A stretch of 64,000 nucleotides of DNA from Actinomycetota bacterium (GTDB lineage: Bacteria > Actinomycetota > Acidimicrobiia > Acidimicrobiales > Ilumatobacteraceae). Positions within the stretch are counted from its first letter, which is position 1. Each line of letters opens with the position of its first letter. The position numbers and the translations under genes were made by a program. The notes below the pieces were generated by a model. That model made no database searches. It was not told where the DNA came from and saw only the letters and a program-made list of their open reading frames with translations. Positions 36,304-44,561 of the stretch are shown here, piece after piece. The stretch covers positions 2,356,001 through 2,420,000 of the forward strand of contig CP064997.1 of NCBI GenBank assembly GCA_016700055.1, given 5' to 3'.

Positions 36304-37320
36304 CTAGGCCGCGGGGGCGATCGGCGCATTCGCGATGGCGACGAAGCCGTAGAGGAACGCCATCACGTCGTTGGCGGGGTTCGTCAGTGTCGACGTGCAG
36401 TCGATCGGCCCGAACGGATCGACGTCCTGGGGCAGCTCGGTGGCATGGGGCACCTCGAGCGGACCGCGGTTGTCGCCCACCTGGCAGGTGGGGATGTTCA
36501 TGTTGACGACTGCCTCCACCGGGTCGCCCGGCTCGTGAGCCTCGATCGCGTCGAAGTTCTCCTCGATCCAGGCGAGGGTGGCCGCGATCCCGCTCGCGTA
36601 GTCCGGCTCGACGGTGTCGTCGGTGATGACGATCCCCTGGCTCACCGCGAGGGCCGGGATGCCCCGCGACGCCGCTGCGCGCGCGGCCCCGACGGTGCCG
36701 GAGAGCTCGGCCACGGGGCCGAAGTTCTGGCCGTGGTTGATGCCGGAGACGACGAGGTCGGGCACGAAGTCGAGCCCGCCCTGATCCACGGCCCAGACGA
36801 TGGTGTCGGCCGGGAAGCCGTGCACCGCGAAGGCGGGGTGCCCGCTGATCGTCGTGTCCTCGGTGGCGGTGAGCGGCCCGGGCGTGGTGCTGCCGCCGGA
36901 GCCGGTCTTGTCCTCGAGCGGCACGACCACGGTCACCTCGAACCCGTCGAGCTCATTCAAAGCGGTGACGAGCAGGTCCATGCCGATCCCCTCGATGCCG
37001 TCGTCGTTCGTCACGAGGATGCGGATCGGCTCGGGCGCCTCGGTGGTCGTCGGCGCAGCAGTCGTCGGCGCGGCAGTCGTCGGCGCGGCAGTCGTCGGCG
37101 CGGCAGTCGTCGGCGCGTCGGTGGCGGGCGCGTCGGTGGCTGGTGCGTCGGTGGCTGGGGCGTCGGTGGCTGGGGCGTCGGTGGCTGGGGCGTCGGTGGC
37201 GGTCGCCCCGTCGCCGGAGTCGTCGCCGCCGCAGCCCGCGGCGATCGCCGCCGTGGCCACGAACAGCGCCGCGGCAACGGTGCGCCCGCGGCGCGCTGGC
37301 CGTTTCCTCATCTGCCCCAT
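36304..37320 (-). CDS. SurE-like 5'/3'-nucleotidase as a predicted lipoprotein
   Basis: 338-residue SurE phosphatase with an unusual N-terminus. After a basic start (RKRPARRGR) comes a hydrophobic signal segment ending AAIAAGC, a lipobox-like site with cysteine at residue 30, then an elastic linker of six ATDAP and four TTAAP repeats. The SurE core follows: VTNDDGIEGIG (metal aspartates, residue 103 onward), SGINHGQNFG and SGTVGAARAA. SurE normally is cytoplasmic and removes phosphate from nucleotides; here export and lipid anchoring outside the membrane is predicted. ATG 37320 is preceded by a G-rich stretch at 8-base spacing; ATG 37311 is an alternative. It converges with the SDR and is divergent from the DUF4389 gene. 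Confidence 0.85.
   Translation of the reverse strand: MGQMRKRPARRGRTVAAALFVATAAIAAGCGGDDSGDGATATDAPATDAPATDAPATDAPATDAPATDAPTTAAPTTAAPTTAAPTTAAPTTTEAPEPIRILVTNDDGIEGIGMDLLVTALNELDGFEVTVVVPLEDKTGSGGSTTPGPLTATEDTTISGHPAFAVHGFPADTIVWAVDQGGLDFVPDLVVSGINHGQNFGPVAELSGTVGAARAAASRGIPALAVSQGIVITDDTVEPDYASGIAATLAWIEENFDAIEAHEPGDPVEAVVNMNIPTCQVGDNRGPLEVPHATELPQDVDPFGPIDCTSTLTNPANDVMAFLYGFVAIANAPIAPAA
37043..37203. repeat. 15-base coding tandem repeats (ATDAP/TTAAP) in surE
   Basis: A run of imperfect 15-base units, about ten in all, encodes the TTAAP and ATDAP blocks of the lipoprotein linker. The nucleotide copies are nearly identical within each block, so slippage could vary linker length between strains. 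Confidence 0.8.
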
Positions 37321-37430
37321 CGATCCATCCCCCCTCGTCGGCAAGGGCGCGCCCGGCGTCCTTCCCCGGCGAAGATAGTGGCAGACGTTCGCCTCTGTTC
37401 AACGACGGTGCACTCTGCTCGACTGTGCAC

Positions 37431-38870
37431 ATGAGACCGGGTCGCATCATCGCCGCCGTCGTCGCCTCCGTCGCCGCCCTGGTCGGTCTGGCCGCCCTCC
37501 TCGTCGGAGCAGGGGTGCTCGTCGTCACCGCCATCGCACGCGACGACGACGGCTACTTCCACACCTCCACCGAGCCGCTCGGGACAGGGACGTACGCGAT
37601 CGTCTCCGAAGAGGTCGACCTCGGTGCGCGGCCCGACCCCGGCGACTGGACGCCCGACGGTTGGGCGACCGTGCGCCTGCGCGCAGAGTCGTCGTCCGAC
37701 ACGGAGCTCTTCGTCGGCATCGGGCCAGAGGACGAGGTCGCCGGCTACCTCGCCGATGTCGCCCATGCCGTCGTGCACGACGTCGACACGAACCCGTTCA
37801 GCGTCGAGTACACGACGTCACCGGGCACCAGGACCCCCTCCTCGCCGGTGGACGAGACGTGGTGGGTGGCGTCGGCGACGGGGCAGGGCCCGCTCGAGTT
37901 GGAGTGGGACGTCGAGCCCGGGCGCTGGGCGGTCGTCGTGATGAACGCCGATGCCACCCGGGGTGTCGACGTCGACGCCTCGATCGGCGTGCGCGTCCCC
38001 GCCCTGCCCTGGATCGGGCTCGGCCTGATGATCGCCGGGATGCTGCTGTTGCCGCTCGCCATCGCCGCCATCGTGTGGAGCACCGGCGAGCCGAGGTCGT
38101 CGTCGACCGTTCCCGGCCTGGCCCCGCCGCAAGGCGCGGCGACGCTGCCGGCGACTGCCCCAGCGCTCGCCGCCCGGCCCCCGGCCGAGGCCACCGGCGT
38201 CGCTGTCGACGAATACCCGGTGCGCGTGACCGGCCGTCTGGACGAGCCGCTCAGCCGCTGGCTGTGGCTCGTCAAGTGGATCCTGGCCATCCCCCACTTC
38301 GTCGTGCTCGTGTTCTTGTGGATCGGGCTGGTCTTCGTCACCTTGATCGCCGCGGTCGCGATCTTGTTCACCGGCCGCTACCCGAGCCCGCTGTTCAGGT
38401 ACTCGAGCGGTGTGCTGCGCTGGACGTGGCGGGTGTCGTTCTACGCGAGCGGCGCGCTGGCCACCGACCGCTACCCGCCGTTCACGCTCGCCCCCGCCGA
38501 TTACCCCGCCGAGCTCGAGATCGACGAGCCGGCGCGGCTGCACCGTTTGCTGTGGCTCGTCAAGTGGCTGCTCGCGATTCCTCACCTGCTGGTGCTCGCG
38601 TTGCTCGGCGGAGGCGCAGGCTGGGTGGTGTTCGGGTGGGGCGACGACGGCGATCGGGGTGGCACCGCTGCTCCAGGGCTGATCGCCGTGCTCGTCCTCG
38701 TCGCCGCGGTGGTGCTGCTCTTCACCGGGCGCTACCCGCGTGGGGTGTTCGCGTTCGTGATGGGCTGCAACCGGTGGGTGCTGCGCGTCGTCGCGTACCT
38801 GGCGCTCCTGACCGACCGCTACCCGCCGTTCCGCCTCGACCAGGGCGGCGAGGAATCGGAATCGTCCTAG
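37431..38870 (+). CDS. Membrane protein with two DUF4389 domains
   Basis: 479-residue protein. An N-terminal signal-anchor helix (about 7-33), an exported beta-rich region (about 40-190), a helix near 200-220, then two DUF4389-like units with the hallmark (L/W)LVKWILAIPHFVVL at about 280-360 and LLWLVKWLLAIPHLLVL at about 375-470. Each unit ends with TGRYP and an FxxGxxRW-type segment. DUF4389 proteins occur in actinobacterial envelopes and have no assigned reaction. The start ATG 37431 gives the usual helix; GTG 37425 is an alternative. It ends with a TAG that shares CTAG with the stop of the convergent acyl-CoA dehydrogenase. Confidence 0.75.
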   Translation: MRPGRIIAAVVASVAALVGLAALLVGAGVLVVTAIARDDDGYFHTSTEPLGTGTYAIVSEEVDLGARPDPGDWTPDGWATVRLRAESSSDTELFVGIGPEDEVAGYLADVAHAVVHDVDTNPFSVEYTTSPGTRTPSSPVDETWWVASATGQGPLELEWDVEPGRWAVVVMNADATRGVDVDASIGVRVPALPWIGLGLMIAGMLLLPLAIAAIVWSTGEPRSSSTVPGLAPPQGAATLPATAPALAARPPAEATGVAVDEYPVRVTGRLDEPLSRWLWLVKWILAIPHFVVLVFLWIGLVFVTLIAAVAILFTGRYPSPLFRYSSGVLRWTWRVSFYASGALATDRYPPFTLAPADYPAELEIDEPARLHRLLWLVKWLLAIPHLLVLALLGGGAGWVVFGWGDDGDRGGTAAPGLIAVLVLVAAVVLLFTGRYPRGVFAFVMGCNRWVLRVVAYLALLTDRYPPFRLDQGGEESESS

Positions 38871-39829
38871 CCGAGCACTGCGGCCCCCACCCGGCGACGG
38901 TGGAACGTGGCGTCGCCGTACGCGCGCATCAGCGCCCACGCCTTCTTCATCCAGAGCTGCAGGTCGGCTTCCCACGTGTAGCCGATGCCGCCGTGCACCT
39001 GCATCGAGCTGCGGCTGGCGCGGTACGCGGCCTCGCTCGCGAACGCCTTGGCGATGCTCACGTCCCTGGTGGCATCGGGGTGGCCGGTGGCCAGGCTCCA
39101 CGCGGCGCGGTACGTAGGGGCCTTCGCGAACTCCACCTTCAGCAGCGCGTCGGCCATCAGGTGCTTCACCGCCTGGAACGAACCGATCGGCTTGCCGAAC
39201 TGCTCGCGCTGGCGGGCGTACTCCGCGGCGATGTCGATCATCTGCTCGGAGAGCCCGATCAGGTAGGCGCTGCTCGCCAGCGCCATCGCGTCGAACGCCT
39301 TGTCGATCTGGTCGGCGGGGAGCCCGTGGGGCACCTCGTCGCCGCCCGCGATCGTGGCCAGGCGCCGGCCGCCGTCGATGCCCTCGACGGGGGAGACGTC
39401 GAACCCGTGGCGCCATCCGGTGCGGGTGAGCACGACGTCGGCTGACGCCCCGTGCGCCACGTAAGGGCCGGCGTCCAACCAGGCGGTGCCGACGGTGGAG
39501 CCGTCGAGCAGCCCGCTCGACCAATGCGTGGCCGTCCCGAGCGGAGCGACGACCGCGACGTGCTCCAGCACCGCGCCCGGCGCTGCTGCGCGGCCGAGCT
39601 CTTGGAAGAGCAGCACGGCGTCGACGAGCGAGCCGCCGATCCCGCCGTCGGCCTCGGGGGCGAGCACGGAGAGCACGCCCATGTCGGCGAGGCGCCGCCA
39701 GAGGGCGGGGGAGTGGCCGCTGCCGTCGTCCCACACCGAGCGCACGAGCGAGGCGGGGCACTCCCTGGCGAGCAGCTCGCGCAGGCCCTCCGCGAAGGAA
39801 CGTTGGTCGTCGGTGAACGCGAAGCGCAT
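38867..39829 (-). CDS. Acyl-CoA dehydrogenase, short partner subunit
   Basis: 320-residue acyl-CoA dehydrogenase-fold protein, again shorter than usual. The conserved C-terminal helical parts are YARQREQFGKPIGSFQ, VKHLMADALLKVE and MQVHGGIGYTWEADLQ. The layout and length match the short subunit at 13474. It starts three bases after the stop of a full-length dehydrogenase (39833-40981), so I infer a second heteromeric enzyme. The presence of two separate pairs in one window indicates specialisation for different bulky acyl-CoAs, typical of steroid degraders; the substrates are not visible. Confidence 0.75.
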   Translation of the reverse strand: MRFAFTDDQRSFAEGLRELLARECPASLVRSVWDDGSGHSPALWRRLADMGVLSVLAPEADGGIGGSLVDAVLLFQELGRAAAPGAVLEHVAVVAPLGTATHWSSGLLDGSTVGTAWLDAGPYVAHGASADVVLTRTGWRHGFDVSPVEGIDGGRRLATIAGGDEVPHGLPADQIDKAFDAMALASSAYLIGLSEQMIDIAAEYARQREQFGKPIGSFQAVKHLMADALLKVEFAKAPTYRAAWSLATGHPDATRDVSIAKAFASEAAYRASRSSMQVHGGIGYTWEADLQLWMKKAWALMRAYGDATFHRRRVGAAVLG

Positions 39830-39832
39830 CGT

Positions 39833-40981
39833 TCACATCCCCTTCGGAAGCTGCAGCACGCGGTCGGCGATGATGTTGCGCTGGATCTCGTTCGTGCCGG
39901 CGTAGATCGGGCCGGAGAGCGAGAACAAGAACCCGTCCACCCAGCGCTCGAAGTCGCCGTCCATGCGCTCGGCCTCGGGCCCGGCGATCTGCAGAGCGAG
40001 CTCGTGGATGCGCACGTCCATCTCGCTCCAGAAGATCTTGTTGAGGCTCGCCTCGGCGCCGATCGAGCGGCCCTCGATCATCCCTGTCACCGTCTGGTAT
40101 GTGTGCAGGCGGTAGCCCTCCGCCTGCATCCACGCGTCTGTCACCGCGTCGGCCAGCGCGGTGTCGCTCGGGTCGGCATGGTCGCGCCATAGCTGCACCA
40201 GCCGGTCGGCCGCCGCACTGAAGCGGGCCGGGCTGCGCAGGCTGACGCCGCGCTCGAAGCCCGCCGTCGCCATCGCCACCCGCCACCCCTGGCCCACGTC
40301 GCCGAGGGTGTTCTCCACCGGGACGCGCACGTCGTCGAAGAAGATCTCCGCAAATCCGGTGTCGCCGTCGAGCTGGGCGATCGGGCGCACCGTGACCCCG
40401 GGGGAGTCGAGCGGGCACAGCACGAAGGTGAGCCCGCGGTGACGCTCGGCCTCGGGGTCGGTGCGGAAGATCCCGAAGCACCAGTCGGCCCACACCGCCC
40501 GGCTGGCCCAGATCTTCTGGCCGTTCAGCACCCAGTCGTCGCCGTCGCGCGTCGCCTTCGCGCGGATGCCGGCGAGATCGCTGCCGGCGTTCGGCTCGCT
40601 CCACGCCTGTGCCCACACGATCTCGCTCGACGCCATCGTCGGCAGAAAGCGCGCCTTCTGGGCCTCGGTGCCCACCTCCATGATCGTCGGGCCGAGCAAG
40701 AAGATGCCGTTCTGGTTGACCCGCCCTGGCGCGCCCGCCCGGTAGTACTCCTCCTCGAAGATCAGCCACTTGATGTAGTCGGCGCCGCGGCCGCCGTACT
40801 CGACGGGCCAGCTCACCGCCGACCAGCGGCCCTCGTGCAGGCGGCGCTCCCACTGGCGGTGCAGCTCGAAGCCCTCGGCGGTGTCGAAGCTCGGCAGCGG
40901 GGCCGCCGGCACGTTCGCCTCGAGCCAGGCCCGGGCCTCGGCCCGGAAGGCCGCCTCGTCGTCGGTGTACGTGAGATCCAT
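39833..40981 (-). CDS. Acyl-CoA dehydrogenase, long subunit
   Basis: 382-residue dehydrogenase: WPVEYGGRGADYIKW, WAQAWSEPNAGSDLAGIRA, LNGQKIWASRAVWADWC and C-terminal YAGTNEIQRNIIADRVLQLP. As in its relative at 14442, the YEG glutamate of medium-chain enzymes is YAG. It is first in a two-gene operon with the short subunit. ATG 40981 is preferred over an in-frame GTG at 40993 because it leaves 22 bases to box 7, against 10 for the GTG. The opposite side of box 7 leads, after 76 bases, to the surface acyltransferase gene. Confidence 0.82.
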   Translation of the reverse strand: MDLTYTDDEAAFRAEARAWLEANVPAAPLPSFDTAEGFELHRQWERRLHEGRWSAVSWPVEYGGRGADYIKWLIFEEEYYRAGAPGRVNQNGIFLLGPTIMEVGTEAQKARFLPTMASSEIVWAQAWSEPNAGSDLAGIRAKATRDGDDWVLNGQKIWASRAVWADWCFGIFRTDPEAERHRGLTFVLCPLDSPGVTVRPIAQLDGDTGFAEIFFDDVRVPVENTLGDVGQGWRVAMATAGFERGVSLRSPARFSAAADRLVQLWRDHADPSDTALADAVTDAWMQAEGYRLHTYQTVTGMIEGRSIGAEASLNKIFWSEMDVRIHELALQIAGPEAERMDGDFERWVDGFLFSLSGPIYAGTNEIQRNIIADRVLQLPKGM

Positions 40982-41003
40982 ACGAACGGCCACCCTAGTA
41001 GTT

Positions 41004-41020
41004 TCTGACGATCCGTCAGA
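41004..41020. promoter_or_regulatory. TetR-type operator, box 7
   Basis: TCTGACG-ATC-CGTCAGA with perfect arms, extended by flanking TT/TT. It is 22 bases upstream of the acyl-CoA dehydrogenase ATG (40981), the same distance as box 6 from its gene. Confidence 0.85.
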
Positions 41021-41096
41021 TTTGGGCGGCGCGTCATCTCGGCGGCGCGCGGGCCGCGGGCACCTGTTCGTTGCCCGCGGTTAGCCTCGTCCGTTC

Positions 41097-43712
41097 GTGG
41101 ACGACGGGGGGGCGCGCCAGATCGCGTATGAGCCGGGGCTCGACGGCCTGCGCGCGCTGGCCGTCGTCGCCGTGCTCGTGTACCACGGCGAGCTCTCCGG
41201 CGGGCGCGGCGGGTTCCTCGGCGTGTCGGTGTTCTTCACGCTCTCGGGCTACCTGATCACCTCGCTGCTCGTGCGGGAGCACGCGGCGTCCGGTTCGGTC
41301 TCGCTCGGGCGGTTCTGGAGCCGCCGCCTGCGCAGGCTCGCCCCGGCGTCGCTCGCCTGCGTCGCGCTGGTGCTCGTCACCGCGCGCTGGCTGCTCGATG
41401 CCGAGCAGCAGCAGGCGCTGGCGGGTGATGCGTGGGCGACGCTCGCCTACGTGGCCAACTGGCGGTTCGTGCTGGGCGGCCAGTCCTACGCCGACATGTT
41501 CGCCTCTGCGCCGAGCCCGCTGCTGCACTTCTGGTCGCTCGCGGTGGAGGAGCAGTTCTACCTCGTGTACCCCCTCGTCATGTTCGGCGCGCTCACTGTC
41601 GCCCGCCGCCGCCGGTGGGTGATGCCGGTGGTGCTCGGCGGGTTGGCGCTGTCTTCCTTGGGGGCGCTCGTCGCCACCGCCGATCGCGACCTCGCCTACT
41701 ACGGCACCCACACCCGCGCGGCCGAGTTCCTCGTCGGAGCGCTGCTCGCCCTCGCCGTCGGCCGCGGGCTGCTCGCCTCCCGCGTCGCGTCCCGCTCGGC
41801 CGCCTGGCTGTCGCTGGTCGCCGTGGTGGGGTTCCTCGCGCTCGTCGCCACCACCGATCAGCAGGCGGGGTGGCTCTACCGCGGCGGGTTCAGCGCGCTC
41901 GGGCTGCTGTGGGCGGTGCTCATCGCCGGTGCTGTGGTGCCCGGGCCGCTGCGCGGCGCCTTGTCGATCGCGCCGGTCGTCGCCGTCGGCAAGGCCAGCT
42001 ACGGCATCTACCTGTACCACTGGCCGGTGTTCCTGGCGCTCGACGCCGACCGGGTCGGGTTCGCCGGGCCGGGGCTCTTCGCGCTGCGGGTCGCCGTCAG
42101 CGGCGCCCTCGCCGCTGCCTCGTACCACCTGCTCGAACAGCCGATCCGGCACCGCCGGCTGCTCCCGAAGATGCCCGCCGCGGCGAGCGCCTACGCGGTC
42201 GCGATGGTGGCGCTCGTCGCCGTAGCCGCGTTGATGCCCTACGCCGAGCCCGACCCGTCCTACGCCGACGCACCCGACCAGGTCGTCGATTTCGACCAGC
42301 CGGGCCAGCCCGGCCGCGGCGCCGCGGGTGCCGCCGCCGCGGATCCCTCCGACGCTGGCGCGAGCGGGCCTGGCGGTGGAACTGCCGGCGAGTCCGGCGA
42401 CGGGCCGCCGCGCACGACGACTTCGACCGTCGCGCCCGAGCCGCTGCGCGTGCTGGTGCTGGGCGGCGACCCGCTGCTGCGACTGCGCCTGTCCCGGCTG
42501 TCGGCCGAGGCACCCGTGGAGCTGGTCGACGGCTCTCCACCCGGTTGCCCGCTGGTGCACGACCTGCTCGACGCGCCTGACGCGGTCGCCCTGCCCGAGG
42601 GGTGCGCGCCCGTGGGCGAGGTGGTCGCCGCGGCGACGTCGGCCGGCGACGTCGACCTGCTCGCGGTCGCGCTCGGTGAGCCCGACCGGGTGGCGCTCGC
42701 CGCCGTCGAAGCCGCCGGCTCGTCGAGGAACGAGCGCTTCGAGCGCACCGTAGACATCGCCGAGCGCTCAGTCGCCGCGATCGGCCTGCTCGCCGCCGGA
42801 GAGGTCCCGGTGCTCCTCGCCGACCCGGGCGGAGACGACCTCGTCGCCGACATCATCGCCGAGGCGGCGGTCGCCTCCGACGCCGCAACCGTCGACCTGT
42901 CGCTGCCCGACGACGAGGTCCTCCGCGCGCTGACGCAGGCCGCAGGTGTCGACACCGAGGATGCCGCTGCGCCGGTGGAGCGCCTGGCGGTGATGGTGAT
43001 CGGTGACAGCACGTCCTACGGCATCGCGGTCGAGCTCGACCGCCAGGCCGGCGAACGGCTCGACGTGGTGTGGGCGGGGCGCAACAACTGCCCGCTGCTG
43101 CCCGTCGACGAGGTGTTCTGGTGGGACGGGGCCTCGTTCCCGAGCGGGCACTGCCCGCAGGCCGGCGGGCTGTGGGCCGGTGTGGCCGCGGACCACGGAC
43201 CGGACGTGATCCTCGGCATCGCCACGCTGCCCGAGCAGGCGCGCCAGCGCTACCCGGGCGACGACCGCTGGCACGATCCCGGCGACGACGCCTTCGTCGC
43301 CGCGCACGACGTGGCGATGCTCGATCTGCAACGGCTGGCCGCCGAGCACGGCGCGGTGGTGCTGCTCACCGACGCGCCGCCGATCACGTCCGGCGCATTC
43401 AGTGGCGCCGAAATGGCCGACACCGACCGGGTCGAGGCTTGGAACCAGCAGCTGGCGCGCTGGGCCGAGCAGTGGCAATCGGTGGAGGTGCTCCCGTGGA
43501 CCGCGCCTCTGCTCGCCGCCGAGGACGCGGCCGGGATGTCACTGCGCGACGACGGCGTGCACGTCAACCCCGAGCCTCTCGCCGCCCTGGTGCGCGACTA
43601 CCTCGCGCCGGCGATCGAGCAGACCACCGCGCGCCTGCAAGAGCAGCTCGCCGCGAGCGGCTGCCGCCCCGACGGCCGCCTCGATCTCACCATCTGCGCC
43701 CAGCCCTTCTGA
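41097..43712 (+). CDS. OafA/YrhL-type acyltransferase-3 with C-terminal SGNH domain
   Basis: 871-residue membrane acyltransferase. Residues 10-360 form an acyltransferase-3 domain with about ten helices: YEPGLDGLRALAVVAVLVYHG carries the catalytic-type histidine, followed by GFLGVSVFFTLSGYLIT and RRLRRLAPA. A Ser/Thr/Pro/Gly linker precedes an exported region. The C-terminal SGNH hydrolase domain starts with VIGDSTSYG near 635 and ends with DDGVHVNP near 818, holding the serine and the Asp-His pair. A degenerate SGNH-like unit seems to lie between (VLVLGGDPLLRLRL near 453). It likely O-acetylates a surface glycan. The start is GTG 41097; no ribosome-binding site is obvious. Confidence 0.87.
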   Translation: MDDGGARQIAYEPGLDGLRALAVVAVLVYHGELSGGRGGFLGVSVFFTLSGYLITSLLVREHAASGSVSLGRFWSRRLRRLAPASLACVALVLVTARWLLDAEQQQALAGDAWATLAYVANWRFVLGGQSYADMFASAPSPLLHFWSLAVEEQFYLVYPLVMFGALTVARRRRWVMPVVLGGLALSSLGALVATADRDLAYYGTHTRAAEFLVGALLALAVGRGLLASRVASRSAAWLSLVAVVGFLALVATTDQQAGWLYRGGFSALGLLWAVLIAGAVVPGPLRGALSIAPVVAVGKASYGIYLYHWPVFLALDADRVGFAGPGLFALRVAVSGALAAASYHLLEQPIRHRRLLPKMPAAASAYAVAMVALVAVAALMPYAEPDPSYADAPDQVVDFDQPGQPGRGAAGAAAADPSDAGASGPGGGTAGESGDGPPRTTTSTVAPEPLRVLVLGGDPLLRLRLSRLSAEAPVELVDGSPPGCPLVHDLLDAPDAVALPEGCAPVGEVVAAATSAGDVDLLAVALGEPDRVALAAVEAAGSSRNERFERTVDIAERSVAAIGLLAAGEVPVLLADPGGDDLVADIIAEAAVASDAATVDLSLPDDEVLRALTQAAGVDTEDAAAPVERLAVMVIGDSTSYGIAVELDRQAGERLDVVWAGRNNCPLLPVDEVFWWDGASFPSGHCPQAGGLWAGVAADHGPDVILGIATLPEQARQRYPGDDRWHDPGDDAFVAAHDVAMLDLQRLAAEHGAVVLLTDAPPITSGAFSGAEMADTDRVEAWNQQLARWAEQWQSVEVLPWTAPLLAAEDAAGMSLRDDGVHVNPEPLAALVRDYLAPAIEQTTARLQEQLAASGCRPDGRLDLTICAQPF

Positions 43713-43734
43713 GCCTGAAGGGCGCGAGTGGCGC

Positions 43735-44238
43735 TCAGGTGAAGATGATCTGGCCGCCGGCGGCGAGCTCGTAGAAGTCGCCGACGGTGATGATGTCTTG
43801 GATCTGCTCGACGAAGTCGTCCTTCGTCAGCCCGAACATGTCGACAGAGGCCTGGCATGCGTACATCCCGGCGCCGGTGTCGCCGATCATCTCGATGAAC
43901 TCCGGGATCGGCGGGATGTCGAGCGCGTCCATCTTCTTCGTCATGAAGTGGGTGGCGAGTGCCGACATGCCGGGCAGCCCGCCGAGCAGCGTCGGGATGT
44001 GCATGCCGGGGTTGCCGACCGTGGCCACCTTCACGTGCTCGATCCGCTTGCGGTGCACGGCGTCCATGCCGAAGAAGGTGAAGAACAGGTTCACCTCGAT
44101 CCCCTCGGCGCGAGCACCGTTGGCCATGATCAGCGCCGGATAGATGCCCTCCAAGGAGCCCTTGGAGACGATGATCGAGACCTTCTGGATCGGCTCGGGC
44201 GTATCCGGCTCGGGCTTTGTGGTGTCGGTCGCGGACAT
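43735..44238 (-). CDS. DsrE2-type sulfur-carrier-like protein
   Basis: 167-residue DsrE/DsrF-like protein of the DsrE2 group. A short polar N-terminus precedes a KVSIIVSKGSLEGIYPALI strand-helix, NLFFTFFGM and the conserved cysteine motif MYACQASVDMFG near residue 130, which in the family carries a persulfide. A helix of moderate hydrophobicity (near 75-95) suggests membrane association. It would pass sulfane sulfur between SQR and TusE/DsrC-type carriers in the cytosol. It follows the TusE/DsrC gene in one operon. ATG 44238 is used; ATG 44253 would overlap the upstream gene by ten bases. Confidence 0.78.
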   Translation of the reverse strand: MSATDTTKPEPDTPEPIQKVSIIVSKGSLEGIYPALIMANGARAEGIEVNLFFTFFGMDAVHRKRIEHVKVATVGNPGMHIPTLLGGLPGMSALATHFMTKKMDALDIPPIPEFIEMIGDTGAGMYACQASVDMFGLTKDDFVEQIQDIITVGDFYELAAGGQIIFT

Positions 44239-44243
44239 GGTGG

Positions 44244-44561
44244 TCAGATGCATCCTTTCGGCTTGGGGATGCCCGCGATGCGGGCGGCCATCTTCGCCGG
44301 GCCCTTCGGGAACAGCTGATACAGCTCTTTCACGCTGACGCCGGAGCTCTTGCCGAGCATCCGCACCGTCGGGCCCGTCCCCTTCTCGAAGTACTCCTTG
44401 CGCATGAAGTCGAGCACCTGCCAGTGCTGGTCGGTGAGCTCTTCGATGCCCTCGCCCTTGGCGAGCTCGACGGCGATCTCACGGGTCCACTCCTCGGGGT
44501 GCTCGAAGAACCCCTCGTCGTTCAGTTGGACCGTGACGCCGGCATAGGTGGCGGTGGTCAT
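44244..44561 (-). CDS. TusE/DsrC-family sulfur relay protein
   Basis: 105-residue protein: the acidic N-terminal part, a TDQHWQVLDFMRKEYFEKG helix and the conserved arm KELYQLFPKGPAKMAARIAGIPKPKGCI-type ending (read in segments) with a single penultimate cysteine. The second cysteine of true DsrC, about ten residues upstream, is alanine here (KMAARIAG), so it resembles TusE-like carriers that trade one persulfide rather than forming the DsrC trisulfide. The start ATG 44561 overlaps the SQR stop as ATGA. Together with SQR upstream and DsrE2 downstream it forms a three-gene sulfur-handling operon with no dissimilatory sulfite reductase nearby. Confidence 0.8.
   Translation of the reverse strand: MTTATYAGVTVQLNDEGFFEHPEEWTREIAVELAKGEGIEELTDQHWQVLDFMRKEYFEKGTGPTVRMLGKSSGVSVKELYQLFPKGPAKMAARIAGIPKPKGCI

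Noticed and set aside
37043..37203. Tandem repeat resembling a CRISPR array
   Set aside because: Units are 15 bases without spacers and encode the SurE linker in frame.
38867..38870. CTAG shared stop codons as a regulatory palindrome
   Set aside because: Four bases is the minimum for two convergent TAG stops; no further symmetry.
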